Source of the DNA: a virus
Virus record (IMG/VR): IMGVR_UViG_3300050821_003551
Span: 1 to 22,216 of that record
DNA length: 22,216 nt
Direction: 5' to 3' (one strand)
A program made the translations under genes and the position numbers. Positions 1 through 6,005 of this stretch are shown here, piece by piece. A model generated the notes under the pieces. It ran no database searches. It was not told the DNA's origin and saw nothing but the letters and a program-made list of their open reading frames with translations. Each line of letters starts with the position of its first letter. Within the stretch, counting starts at the first letter, position 1.

Positions 1-60
1 CAGGAGAAGGCTATCGACCGGGTGCTGGCGATCTGCGCCAGGACCGCGCATGCGAAATAA
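1..60 (+). CDS. C-terminal end of an unidentified protein (cut by window edge)
   Basis: The first frame is open from base 1 and ends at TAA 58-60, giving 19 residues ending in ICARTAHAK. The next gene starts inside it at ATG 50, an 11-nt overlap. The second and third genes of this run overlap by 11 nt in the same way, so this looks like the tail of a genuine upstream gene in the same plus-strand run. Too little is visible to assign a function. Confidence 0.45.
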   Translation, partial: QEKAIDRVLAICARTAHAK

Positions 61-349
61 AGTCGCGATTTTCGCGGGACTTATTTGCGCCTTGGGCGTC
101 GGCGAGGCGCACGCCTGTCATCGCTTCGCCCGTTGGTACTACCCGTGGCCGCAGCAGTGCGGGGCGCGGGCCTACCAGCAGGTCGCCTATAGGCGGACCT
201 ATCTCGGCCCGCCGCCGATCCCGCCAGTCAAGGTGATCGAAATCCCGCTTCCGGACATGACCTTCGCGCCATGCCCGCCAGCCTCGGATGAAGCCGCCGG
301 ACGCATTCTGCTCCGCGCGGCCCTCACAGGAGAAGCTCATGACAGATGA
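50..349 (+). CDS. Small exported protein of unknown function
   Basis: This 99-residue protein begins with MRNK and then a hydrophobic stretch (VAIFAGLICALGVG) ending in an A-H-A motif just before Cys23. That is a typical Sec signal peptide with probable cleavage after Ala22. The mature part starts CHRFARWYYPWPQQC and has Cys23, Cys37 and Cys75 and a Pro-rich middle (GPPPIPPVKVIEIPLP). A lipoprotein is less likely because no LAGC-like lipobox is present, although a Cys does sit at the cleavage point. Short exported proteins with a similar aromatic CHR-RW-YPWP-C segment are, from memory, common in Bradyrhizobium-related genomes, which hints at the host. The start overlaps the upstream gene and the end overlaps the downstream gene, so the three are probably cotranscribed. 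No function is assigned. Confidence 0.6.
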   Translation: MRNKVAIFAGLICALGVGEAHACHRFARWYYPWPQQCGARAYQQVAYRRTYLGPPPIPPVKVIEIPLPDMTFAPCPPASDEAAGRILLRAALTGEAHDR

Positions 350-671
350 AGTCAACACACCTCCGCGACCGCCGGAAAGGCCGTTCGCAACGCTCCCCGA
401 CCGCCCGCCGCTGCGCACAATCGGCAGCCCCGAGGCGGACATGCGGCAAGCCGCCAACTCTCTAGGCCAAGCGCGAGCGGTGGAGCTTCGCACCGCAGCG
501 AGGCGCGACGCCGCCATTGTGGTGAGCCGCGCGCGCCAGCGCGCCGGCATCGAGCGCAGCAATTGGTCAGGGCACGACGTCGATGTCCTGCACGCCATCA
601 CCGAGCTGCTGATGCAGGTTCAGGCGCAGAACCCGCAGAAGCCGGACCCGGTGTTCGGCGACGGAGCTTAG
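339..671 (+). CDS. Hypothetical protein, 110 aa
   Basis: I place the start at ATG 339 (MTDEVNTPPRPPE), not at the earlier in-frame ATG 288, because AGGAGA at 328-333 sits about 5 nt upstream of it and it overlaps the preceding stop by only 11 nt. The N-terminal 35 residues are Pro-rich and probably disordered. From about residue 45 the protein looks helical and rich in Ala and Arg (QAANSLGQARAVELRTAARR), and it ends with a short helix containing LHAITELLMQVQAQ. I see no catalytic motif, membrane segment or Cys cluster and do not recognise the family. Confidence 0.6.
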   Translation: MTDEVNTPPRPPERPFATLPDRPPLRTIGSPEADMRQAANSLGQARAVELRTAARRDAAIVVSRARQRAGIERSNWSGHDVDVLHAITELLMQVQAQNPQKPDPVFGDGA

Positions 672-862
672 GCGCGCGTAAGGCGTACCGGCCCCGAGCT
701 GCGTTGCCTGACTGCGGAATGGTCTGGCGGGCTCGGAAACCGGCGCTGGTGAGTTTTCGCCAGCGAAAGCTGGAGTAGGTCGCCTGAGGCGGCCCGGACC
801 TTTCCTGCCCCCCAACCTGGTCCGGGTCGCTTTTTCTATAGCGGGGGAGAAAGGGACTGGAA
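672..862 (+). other. Non-coding gap between small plus-strand genes
   Basis: I find no convincing gene in these 191 bases. They hold the terminator-like hairpin described separately (793-835), a smaller hairpin around TTTCGCCAGCGAAA near 755-768, and the ribosome-binding region of the next gene (GGAGAAAGG ending about 10 nt before ATG 863). The AT-rich CTTTTTCTATA just before the next gene serves as the U tract of the terminator; I cannot support a promoter here. Confidence 0.4.
793..835 (+). terminator. Rho-independent terminator-like hairpin
   Basis: CCCGGACC at 793-800 pairs perfectly with GGTCCGGG at 819-826. The loop is 18 nt, and TCGC then TTTTT follow at 827-835. An 8-bp GC-rich stem and a U tract fit an intrinsic terminator for the plus-strand genes ending at 671. 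The long loop and the 4-nt offset of the U tract make it less than ideal. Confidence 0.5.
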
Positions 863-1069
863 ATGTACGACGAAGCAACGGCCACCCTTGGCGGGGATGT
901 CAAGGAGCCTGTCGCCAAGCCGAAGACCCGGGCCGAAAGGATTGAGGCGTGGCGGGACGAGAACCGCACCGCCTACCTGAACGCCTGCAAGCAGAGCCAA
1001 TGCACCTGCACGCCGACCCGCGCGCAGATGCTGTTGATGGATGCGTGGGAGAGCCCGCCGGTCGACTAA
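863..1069 (+). CDS. Hypothetical protein, 68 aa
   Basis: The protein begins MYDEATATLGG and has an Arg/Glu-rich helical middle (TRAERIEAWRDENRTAYLNA). A Cys group follows (Cys42, Cys47, Cys49, as CKQSQCTC), then PTRAQMLLMDAW. GGAGAAAGG lies about 10 nt upstream of the ATG. The three close cysteines could bind a metal, but there is no complete zinc-finger pattern. A strong hairpin begins 8 nt after the stop. I do not recognise the family; small proteins like this are typical of phage accessory genes. Confidence 0.55.
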   Translation: MYDEATATLGGDVKEPVAKPKTRAERIEAWRDENRTAYLNACKQSQCTCTPTRAQMLLMDAWESPPVD

Positions 1070-1076
1070 GCAAAAC

Positions 1077-1101
1077 GGCGGGAGGGGCAACCCCTCCCGC
1101 C
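1077..1101 (+). terminator. Strong perfect hairpin, possible terminator
   Basis: GGCGGGAGGGG (1077-1087) pairs perfectly with CCCCTCCCGCC (1091-1101) around a 3-nt CAA loop, an 11-bp stem 7 nt after the stop at 1069. No T run follows on the plus strand. On the minus strand the stem is followed by GTTTTGC, so the element resembles a terminator more in the reverse orientation. It may instead act as a 3-prime end stabiliser for the plus-strand transcript. Confidence 0.5.
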
Positions 1102-1145
1102 TCCGATCCACCCGGCCTTACACGCAATTTGGATACTACTACAGC

Positions 1146-1409
1146 ATGGTCGAAATTCACACGCCGCCAAACGAGAGGGTCATCGGCTCTGTCTGGATCG
1201 GCTTATCTGAAGACGCAGATGGCAAGAACGGGATCGTCGCCGCCTATGCGCCGGGGATCGGTGGCACGCCGATGGTGACCGCGAGCCCCATCGTGCTCGA
1301 TTACTTCAGAGGGCAGGCGCAGGAGCTGGCCAACCAGACCGGCAAGACGATCAAGATTTACCGCTTCATCCGGGTCGAAGTGGCCAACGAGTACAAGCCA
1401 GAAACATGA
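1146..1409 (+). CDS. Hypothetical protein, 87 aa
   Basis: The frame is open further upstream, but those codons run through the strong hairpin at 1077-1101, so I start at ATG 1146 (MVEIHTPPNERVIGS). No good ribosome-binding sequence precedes this ATG, so the start is uncertain. The protein looks like an alternating beta/alpha fold: VIGSVWIGL, then GIVAAYAPGIGG, then a helix (LDYFRGQAQELANQTG), then a final strand (TIKIYRFIRVEVAN). There are no Cys residues and no membrane segment. The end overlaps the next start as ATGA, which points to translational coupling with the Cys-rich protein downstream. Function unknown. Confidence 0.6.
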   Translation: MVEIHTPPNERVIGSVWIGLSEDADGKNGIVAAYAPGIGGTPMVTASPIVLDYFRGQAQELANQTGKTIKIYRFIRVEVANEYKPET

Positions 1410-1615
1410 CGCGCTTCTGCAAGGACTGTATGTGGTTCGGAGGCTACAACGGCGAGCGCTACGTCTGCCTTGAGGCTCGCAACTGGCACCTCGATCCGGT
1501 GACCGGAAAGATGATCAGCTACGACTGCTCGTGGCTGCGCAAGCTCGACCACCTGTGCGGCGAGAAGGCCGAGTGGTGGAGAGCGGCCACAGATGTCGCC
1601 CACAAAGACGCCTGA
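1406..1615 (+). CDS. Small Cys-rich phage protein, putative zinc binder
   Basis: This 69-residue protein has Cys5 and Cys8 (FCKDCMWF), Cys21 (VCLEARN), Cys41 (YDCSWLR) and Cys51 (LCGEKAEWW), with a conserved-looking DPVTG turn at 30-34. The order CxxC, C, D-PVTG, C, then CGxxAxxW is one I associate with short hypothetical proteins in many phages of Gram-negative bacteria. A structural Zn site using four of the five cysteines is likely but inferred. The start overlaps the previous gene by 4 nt (ATGA), so the two are probably cotranslated. The partner and role are unknown. Confidence 0.65.
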   Translation: MTRFCKDCMWFGGYNGERYVCLEARNWHLDPVTGKMISYDCSWLRKLDHLCGEKAEWWRAATDVAHKDA

Positions 1616-1635
1616 AATAACCATTTGCTTTGTCC

Positions 1636-1679
1636 CAGCGCGCCGCCCATTATTGCATTACGCGCAATAGTGCGCGCTG
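1636..1679 (+). promoter_or_regulatory. Nested inverted repeat upstream of the 1695 gene
   Basis: Two dyads share one centre region. The outer arms are CAGCGCGC (1636-1643) and GCGCGCTG (1672-1679); the inner arms are TATTGC (1651-1656) and GCAATA (1664-1669), with a 7-nt loop. All arms pair perfectly. The element ends 15 nt before ATG 1695, just upstream of its AAGGA ribosome-binding site. It could be an RNA structure in the leader or an operator for a dimeric regulator. I cannot tell which from sequence alone. Confidence 0.45.
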
Positions 1680-1694
1680 CGGAAAGGATGAGGC

Positions 1695-1973
1695 ATGAGC
1701 AAAATTCTGCTCCTGGCAAAGAAGGAGCTGAGGGATCGCAATCCCGCCGCCATACCCGACGATACGCCGCTCGAGGAATGGCTGGATCAATACTTCGACT
1801 TCCTCGGGCCGGCTACTGAGGAAGAGCTGAAGGAGGCGCTGGAGCGCGTCGAGCCCTGGATCGATCCGGACGGGAGCGGGCGACGCTATTGGGCCATGTT
1901 CGATCTCAAGGAAGGCGTAAAGCTGGGCGTCGGCCTATTAGGCCAGCCGGTAGATCCTCCGAGATTAAGCTAG
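1695..1973 (+). CDS. Hypothetical acidic protein, 92 aa
   Basis: Start ATG 1695 has AAGGA 6 nt upstream. The protein begins with a basic helix (SKILLLAKKELRDRN) and continues as a strongly acidic part (IPDDTPLEEWLDQYFDFLGPATEEELKEALERVEPWIDPDGSG). It ends with a mixed hydrophobic segment (GVKLGVGLLGQP). It has no Cys, no signal peptide and no clear membrane helix. It is the last plus-strand gene of the small-gene run and converges on the LuxR-type gene on the other strand. I do not recognise it. Confidence 0.6.
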   Translation: MSKILLLAKKELRDRNPAAIPDDTPLEEWLDQYFDFLGPATEEELKEALERVEPWIDPDGSGRRYWAMFDLKEGVKLGVGLLGQPVDPPRLS

Positions 1974-1989
1974 GATCGCTTTAGAAGGC

Positions 1990-2054
1990 CGCTGGCGGCT
2001 CTCTGCCCTTCGCGGGTATCATTCTATCAGCCATAGGGTGACAAGCCGCCAGCG
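1990..2054. terminator. Inverted repeat between convergent genes
   Basis: CGCTGGCGGCT (1990-2000) is perfectly complementary to AGCCGCCAGCG (2044-2054), separated by 43 nt. It lies almost exactly between the plus-strand stop at 1973 and the minus-strand stop at 2060. The position suits a bidirectional termination or transcript-end structure, but there is no adjacent T run and the loop is long, so a simple intrinsic terminator is not certain. Confidence 0.4.
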
Positions 2055-2059
2055 GGCCG

Positions 2060-2344
2060 CTATGCGGGCCGCTCTTCGGACTTTGGATCGGGCAAATCGG
2101 GCAGATTGCCCCGCCCGCGCAAGATCTCTTCCGGCGATAGGGTGCCGTTGGCCACCGCTACGGCGCAGGCTTGCGCGAGATTGACTACGTTGAGCTTGTA
2201 GCGCGCATGATCGAGATAGGTCTTCACCGATCCGTTCGAGAGGCTGACGATCTCCGAGATTTCGGCATAGGTCTTCCCCCGGCAGGCCCACAGCAGCATC
2301 TCGCGCTCGCGGCCGGATAGTCGATGGGGACGCTCGAGGATCAT
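2060..2344 (-). CDS. Stand-alone LuxR-type HTH DNA-binding protein
   Basis: I start at the ATG at 2344 (MILERPHRLSG), which overlaps the upstream stop as ATGA and has GGAG 7 nt upstream. The 94-residue protein is almost only a GerE/LuxR C-terminal HTH domain at about residues 9-69. It shows LSGREREMLLWACRGKTYAEI, then SLSNGSVKTYLDHARYKLNV, then AQACAVAVA. The W-A-x-GKT and A-x-x-KLNV-x-N pattern is closest to the quorum-sensing LuxR subclass, but there is no autoinducer-binding or receiver domain. The Arg usually found before the QA of the last helix is Leu here. The Pro/Asp/Glu-rich tail is probably disordered. It is the last gene of the minus-strand virion/lysis operon. Family assignment is secure; the target DNA and any ligand are unknown. 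Confidence 0.85.
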   Translation of the reverse strand: MILERPHRLSGREREMLLWACRGKTYAEISEIVSLSNGSVKTYLDHARYKLNVVNLAQACAVAVANGTLSPEEILRGRGNLPDLPDPKSEERPA

Positions 2345-2667
2345 GGCGGATCTCCGTGCGTTGCCCGACCGAGCCAATAGACGACCACCGCGCCAAAGCC
2401 CGCGCCCAGGGCTCCGACCACCCCCGGCGTGATGTCGTCCGAGGGGATCGTGAACACGAGGCAGTAGGCGGTCGTCCCCAGCATCCCGAGGACGATCATG
2501 ATCGAGATGGTCAGCGGGCCTTTGGTGTGATCGTACTTGCCGGCGATGAACAGCAGGACGGCGGTCGCGAGGACGGTGACGACGACGGCGGTGGCCGAAG
2601 GATAGTTGAAGATCGCCACCTGCGGCGGAGGGTTTAGGGCGCCCTCTGCCGCCAGGAGAATTACCAT
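2341..2667 (-). CDS. Holin-like membrane protein with three transmembrane helices
   Basis: The 108-residue protein has three likely membrane segments: about residues 25-45 (ATAVVVTVLATAVLLFIAG), 52-74 (LTISIMIVLGMLGTTAYCLVF) and 82-101 (GVVGALGAGFGAVVVYWLG). Short charged loops separate them (KYDHTKG, PSDDITP). Size, topology and position near the end of the late operon fit a class I holin-like protein that would permeabilise the inner membrane, but no family-specific motif is visible. No dedicated endolysin gene is next to it. It ends as a 4-nt ATGA overlap with the LuxR-type gene and begins 4 nt after the tiny membrane protein upstream. The ribosome-binding site is weak, so translational coupling is likely. 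Confidence 0.65.
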   Translation of the reverse strand: MVILLAAEGALNPPPQVAIFNYPSATAVVVTVLATAVLLFIAGKYDHTKGPLTISIMIVLGMLGTTAYCLVFTIPSDDITPGVVGALGAGFGAVVVYWLGRATHGDPP

Positions 2668-2671
2668 CTGA

Positions 2672-2806
2672 TCAGCGGATCAAGCTCTTGGCTCTGAGGT
2701 AGCCCTTGAGGATAGACAGCGCCCAAGCCGTCAACGCCGGAATGGCCAGCTCCAGAATGCCGTGCGCTACGGCGTCGAAGGTCTGGGCGTCCTCAAGCAT
2801 GGTCAT
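2672..2806 (-). CDS. Tiny membrane protein, possible lysis accessory
   Basis: I place the start at ATG 2806 (MTMLEDAQTFD), giving 44 residues; ATG 2800 is an alternative. The longer upstream frame runs back into the preceding collar gene and is Arg-rich, which is not convincing. An acidic N-terminus (EDAQTFDAVAHG) leads into one hydrophobic helix (ILELAIPALTAWALSILKGYL) and a basic tail (RAKSLIR). This fits a single-pass or amphipathic membrane peptide. Lying between the collar gene and the holin-like gene, it could be a second holin, an antiholin or a pinholin-like peptide. That role rests on context only. Confidence 0.5.
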   Translation of the reverse strand: MTMLEDAQTFDAVAHGILELAIPALTAWALSILKGYLRAKSLIR

Positions 2807-2813
2807 GGTCGGG

Positions 2814-3776
2814 CTACCATCGGATATACTTATTGACCGTTCGTGACGGTTGCACGTTGTTATGCGCGCCGCTGGAGCCGGATGGCGCGAGATTAGCATA
2901 GCCGACGCCGATCGTGATGCCGGTGCCCGCCGCCGCCGTGTTGCCGCCCGCAATCTCCGGCGGGTAAGAGCCGAGCGAAAACCAGCCGCCGCCGCCGACT
3001 TGGTTCAAGACCCCGCCATGCGCGTGGCCGGGGTCGCTCAGGCCATGGTTATGCCCATAGTCGCCGTGCGAGTGGTAGGGCATTTCGGCGAGCTGCAAGG
3101 TGTGATTGACCTCGCCGGTGATGCCGTTGGGGCCGAAGTTGAAGAACCGCCCAGCGTTGCCAGCCGGCCCGCCCATGTTGTCCGAGCCGACGAGGGAGTA
3201 GCCGCGATAGTCGGGAACCGCAAAGCCGGTCCCGCTGCCGCCGTAGGCGTAGCCCATCAGATCGAACAGGAGATCGTGCAGGGTGGTGTCGTACCAGCCG
3301 CCGTCGCAGCACAGCCAGCCGGGATGGAGAAAGCTGACCGGGAAGCTGGCGATGGTGCCGGGAGGGCAGCCGCCGTAATCCCAATAGACGCGCCCGGGAG
3401 TGACGATGATCGGGTAGGGGATGCCGAACTGCTGGATGAAATAGACGCCGGTCGGATCGTTGAAATTGTTGCCGCGGATGTAGACGCCAAAGCCGTTCAT
3501 GGCGCAATTGGGAATGACGATCTTGCGGCCAGCCGACGTCGGTGGAAAAGCAATGTATTGAGCCGATGTCAGGGAGCCGACGAGATAGATGATCTGGCAG
3601 TTGGCTTGGGCCTGGGTGAGGTAGATGTCGCCGCCGGTGCAGGTAATCGTCGCCTGCTGCCCGACCGCCGCATCGATCGAGTTGAGCGACGCGTCCATGG
3701 GCAGATCCCATGTGTTGACGTAATCGCCGCGGGCCGGGACTTCGAGCTGAAGACTTGGAGTGAAGGTACTAGCCAC
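2814..3776 (-). CDS. Phage tail-collar domain protein (receptor-binding fibre tip)
   Basis: The start is GTG 3776 with AGGGGG 6 nt upstream. The 320-residue protein has a beta-rich N-terminal half with no family I recognise. A tail-collar domain follows at about residues 139-200 (PGTIASFPVSF, WLCCDGGWYDTTLHDLLFDL, FAVPDYRGYSLVG). Next come three HxH motifs (His235/237, 242/244, 251/253) in HSHG, HNHG and HAHG form, and a Gly/Ala-rich end with GNTAAAGTGI and AHNNVQPSRTVNKYIRW. Tail-collar proteins form trimeric short fibres, and HxH motifs in such proteins are known to hold metal ions on the trimer axis. The C-terminal part is paralogous to the collar protein at 17123-17995. It is preceded on this strand by a 216-nt gap that carries an antisense gene. 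Confidence 0.85.
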   Translation of the reverse strand: MASTFTPSLQLEVPARGDYVNTWDLPMDASLNSIDAAVGQQATITCTGGDIYLTQAQANCQIIYLVGSLTSAQYIAFPPTSAGRKIVIPNCAMNGFGVYIRGNNFNDPTGVYFIQQFGIPYPIIVTPGRVYWDYGGCPPGTIASFPVSFLHPGWLCCDGGWYDTTLHDLLFDLMGYAYGGSGTGFAVPDYRGYSLVGSDNMGGPAGNAGRFFNFGPNGITGEVNHTLQLAEMPYHSHGDYGHNHGLSDPGHAHGGVLNQVGGGGWFSLGSYPPEIAGGNTAAAGTGITIGVGYANLAPSGSSGAHNNVQPSRTVNKYIRW

Positions 3777-3786
3777 GACCGCCCCC

Positions 3787-3815
3787 TTCTAACTTATTGC
3801 AAATTATGCTATAAT
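3787..3815 (+). promoter_or_regulatory. Promoter-like sequence for the antisense membrane gene
   Basis: TATAAT at 3810-3815 is a perfect -10 match. TTCTAA at 3787-3792, 17 nt upstream, matches the -35 consensus at about half its positions. The region is AT-rich in an otherwise GC-rich window. Transcription would start near 3822 and reach ATG 3836 at once, leaving a very short leader. Confidence 0.45.
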
Positions 3816-3817
3816 CG

Positions 3818-3838
3818 CGGGAATGGAGCTTCCCGATG
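3818..3838 (+). promoter_or_regulatory. Hairpin presenting a Shine-Dalgarno sequence in its loop
   Basis: CGGGAA (3818-3823) pairs with TTCCCG (3830-3835) around a six-base loop TGGAGC that contains GGAG. ATG 3836 follows the stem directly. The ribosome-binding sequence is therefore exposed in the loop with a 7-nt spacer to the start. It supports this start and may affect translation. Confidence 0.4.
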
Positions 3839-4039
3839 TCGCTTGTCTTTCTGATCCTTTTCATGGTGACCGGATACCCGTTCATCCTCTGGTGCTTCTT
3901 CCCAGGGCCGAGGTATGGGCCACGCCCGCCGCCGCCGCTGCCGCCGAGGCCTCGCACCCGGCAGGAGAACTTCAGGACGCTTGGCTTCATCCTCATTGGT
4001 TTTGCGATCCTGATCGCTTGGACGGGCTTATCGCATTGA
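3836..4039 (+). CDS. Two-helix membrane protein on the strand opposite the operon
   Basis: This 67-residue frame encodes MSLVFLILFMVTGYPFILWCFF, then a Pro/Arg-rich linker (RPPPPLPPRPRTRQENF), then a second hydrophobic helix (TLGFILIGFAILIAWTG). Two membrane helices joined by a positively charged loop look like a real protein and not a shadow frame. GGAG lies 7 nt upstream and a TATAAT box 20 nt further upstream. Its last 47 bases overlap the 3-prime end of the 669-residue gene on the minus strand, and it fills an otherwise empty 216-nt gap in that operon. It could be a holin-like or other host-membrane protein expressed separately from the late operon. The family is not recognised. Confidence 0.55.
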   Translation: MSLVFLILFMVTGYPFILWCFFPGPRYGPRPPPPLPPRPRTRQENFRTLGFILIGFAILIAWTGLSH

Positions 4040-6002
4040 GGATGTCGTCAGCGCCGACCCTGACGCCGAAGCTGGTGTTCAAAGCGGCGGCATAACGGGT
4101 CGCGGCTGCATACATGCGCCCGGCAGCGTCCTGGGTCGCCTGACCGGCGAAGTCGTGGGAGGCTCTCAAGAGTTGGGTGAGCGGGGTGCTGGTTGCTGGT
4201 TGCGCCAGCGAGGCGGCGATGAGGTGACCCGCCGCATGGGAGGCGGCGGCGGCGGTCAGCGCGGCGGTGCCGGTGACGGCGGCCGCTTTGATGTCGCCAG
4301 CCATTGCATGGCTGATGACCGGCTCGAGCAACGCCAGCGAGCCCGCGATATGAGAGCCCGTCGTGACGCCCTTGGAGACAGCGCCGGGGCCTTTGGCGAA
4401 GCCGGATAGGGTGGACAGCTGATCGAGGTTGTCGCGGACCTGCGACGAGCCGGCCACGCCATAGAGTTTGTCTTTGCCCTCTGGCGAAAGGCTGCTCCAG
4501 TCGGTGAGGAACTTGTTCGGATCGAACTCGCCTTCGGGGACGTTGCCCTTGCGCCCCATGCGGGCGATGGCGCCGCTGGTGAGCTCGGTCCAATCTTGCG
4601 GCGATAGGACTTTCTTGGCGAGATCGAGCTTTTCGAGGTTGCCTTGGCCGGGTCGGTCGGAACCGGCTTTGATGATCGAATTGTAGATGTTCTCGTTGCT
4701 GCTGCCGCCGATCATCTTCTGCACGGCGTTGCGCTGGTTGATGACGTCCATAGCGTCAGACTTGAACTGCTTCGCCAACTGCTGGCCGCGGAGACCGCCG
4801 GCCTGGAAAGCCGCCTCGCTCATGTCGTCGGTCAGCGCGCCGTACAGGCGGCTGACGTCGTTGGATTTGCTTTCTGGCTGGTCCCAAAGCTCCTTCCGCA
4901 ACAGATCCATCTGATCGTAGGTCAGCCCACCAGGTCGGGTGGCCGCCTCGAGGACATGATCGATCCCCGGCGTCGAGGCGACGTTGGGGTCTGTGCCGTA
5001 GGCGCCCTCGCGCTCGTTCAGGATTTTCTGCGCCAAGTCGCGGGTATTGGCGAGGTCGGCGGTGGCGTCTGGATTGGTGAAGCTGTTCTTGACGGCGGTG
5101 GCCTGGGCGTTGAGCTTCACCTTGGAGGCGGGGCCGAAATCCCTGAGCGATTGGCCGACCTGCGCCGCCGCCGCCGAAGGATCGCCGCTGCCGACCTTGG
5201 AGGCGAGATTGGTTTGCGCGGTTCCGATGTCCGTGCCCAGGTCGGTGCGCGCCTCTTGGATCGGCCCGGAGCCCGGAAGCTTGGACGCCAGCTTGGAAAC
5301 GCCCGCGAGCGGCGTCGAGGCCATGAAGCGCGGGAAATCGACGCCTTGCGCCTTGGCCGCGTCGAAGGCCCCTGAGCGCATCGCTGCGTCCCGCATGATC
5401 GCCGCCGTGCCGCTGGTCACTGCGCCCATCCCGACCGGGGCAGCAACACCCCCGGCAATGTTGGCGAGGGCGTGGAGGTATGGGTGGGCTTTGGGATCGA
5501 TGTTCTCGCTCGCCGCCTCGCCGCCTGCGCCGCTCGCCGTCCCGCCGACGAGGCCGCTGACGCTGGGCTCAGGGGCAAAGATGTTGCGGGCGGTCCTGAT
5601 CGCCGACGGGATGAAGCCGACCGCGCCGCCGGCGACATCCTCGGGCAGGGTTGCGCCCACGGCCATGCTTGCGCCGGTGATGCCGGCTGTTTGACCCGCC
5701 GCGCGGGAGACCTTCTCGGGGAAATTGCGAGCTGGGTTCTGCGCCGGATCGATGTTCTGCGGCGGCGACGGCGCCCCCGCCTTGCTTGCGACCCAGGTGA
5801 ACGGCTCTTCGACGCCATAGCCGAATTGCTGGCCAACGCTTTTCAGGGTCGCTGGCGGGGCGGGATCGGCAGGACGGTAGTCGTCACCGAAGAAGTCTTG
5901 GTCGGTCAGCCCGCCAGCCGGGGGCGCGCCGTCTGGTTTAGAGGAAGAGGTGCTGCTCCCATCCCCGAAGAACTGCTGGTCTGTGAGCCCTTGATCGGCC
6001 AT
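3993..6002 (-). CDS. Putative internal virion / DNA ejection protein
   Basis: This 669-residue protein lies directly downstream of the giant virion protein; its start ATG 6002 is 3 nt past that stop and GGGGT lies about 5 nt upstream. It opens with two copies of a short motif, GLTDQQFFGD (5-14) and GLTDQDFFGD (31-40), in a Pro/Ser-rich region. A Gly/Ala-rich part follows (about 100-205) with weakly hydrophobic stretches. The middle is largely helical (about 245-470, with LTYDQMDLLRKELWDQ), and a hydrophobic Ala-rich segment at about 548-602 (SLALLEPVISHAMAG, VTGTAALTAAAASHAAG) could insert into membranes. Long helical, Gly/Ala-rich proteins at this place in podovirus late operons are usually ejected with the DNA. 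That role is inferred from position and composition. Confidence 0.6.
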   Translation of the reverse strand: MADQGLTDQQFFGDGSSTSSSKPDGAPPAGGLTDQDFFGDDYRPADPAPPATLKSVGQQFGYGVEEPFTWVASKAGAPSPPQNIDPAQNPARNFPEKVSRAAGQTAGITGASMAVGATLPEDVAGGAVGFIPSAIRTARNIFAPEPSVSGLVGGTASGAGGEAASENIDPKAHPYLHALANIAGGVAAPVGMGAVTSGTAAIMRDAAMRSGAFDAAKAQGVDFPRFMASTPLAGVSKLASKLPGSGPIQEARTDLGTDIGTAQTNLASKVGSGDPSAAAAQVGQSLRDFGPASKVKLNAQATAVKNSFTNPDATADLANTRDLAQKILNEREGAYGTDPNVASTPGIDHVLEAATRPGGLTYDQMDLLRKELWDQPESKSNDVSRLYGALTDDMSEAAFQAGGLRGQQLAKQFKSDAMDVINQRNAVQKMIGGSSNENIYNSIIKAGSDRPGQGNLEKLDLAKKVLSPQDWTELTSGAIARMGRKGNVPEGEFDPNKFLTDWSSLSPEGKDKLYGVAGSSQVRDNLDQLSTLSGFAKGPGAVSKGVTTGSHIAGSLALLEPVISHAMAGDIKAAAVTGTAALTAAAASHAAGHLIAASLAQPATSTPLTQLLRASHDFAGQATQDAAGRMYAAATRYAAALNTSFGVRVGADDILNAISPSKRSGSQNQ

Positions 6003-6005
6003 GGC

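Noticed and set aside
831-850. T7-like phage promoter (CTATAG followed by GGGGGAGA)
   Set aside because: It is a single weak resemblance without the upstream T7 core, no comparable second site was found, and no phage RNA polymerase is in the window.
1041-1145. Upstream extension of the 1146-1409 gene
   Set aside because: It would code through the 11-bp perfect hairpin and overlap the previous gene; the extra residues are Arg/Gly/Ser-rich and look non-coding.
2814-3100. Variable region of a diversity-generating retroelement in a collar gene
   Set aside because: No reverse transcriptase or template repeat is visible, and the similarity between the two collar genes is ordinary paralogy, not A-biased substitution.
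2850-3854. 334-residue open frame on the plus strand
   Set aside because: It is antisense to the tail-collar gene, which has clear domain motifs on the other strand.
3769-3996. 75-residue minus-strand frame in the operon gap
   Set aside because: It overlaps the start of the collar gene, is Gly/Arg-rich without structure, and lies opposite the better supported two-helix membrane protein.
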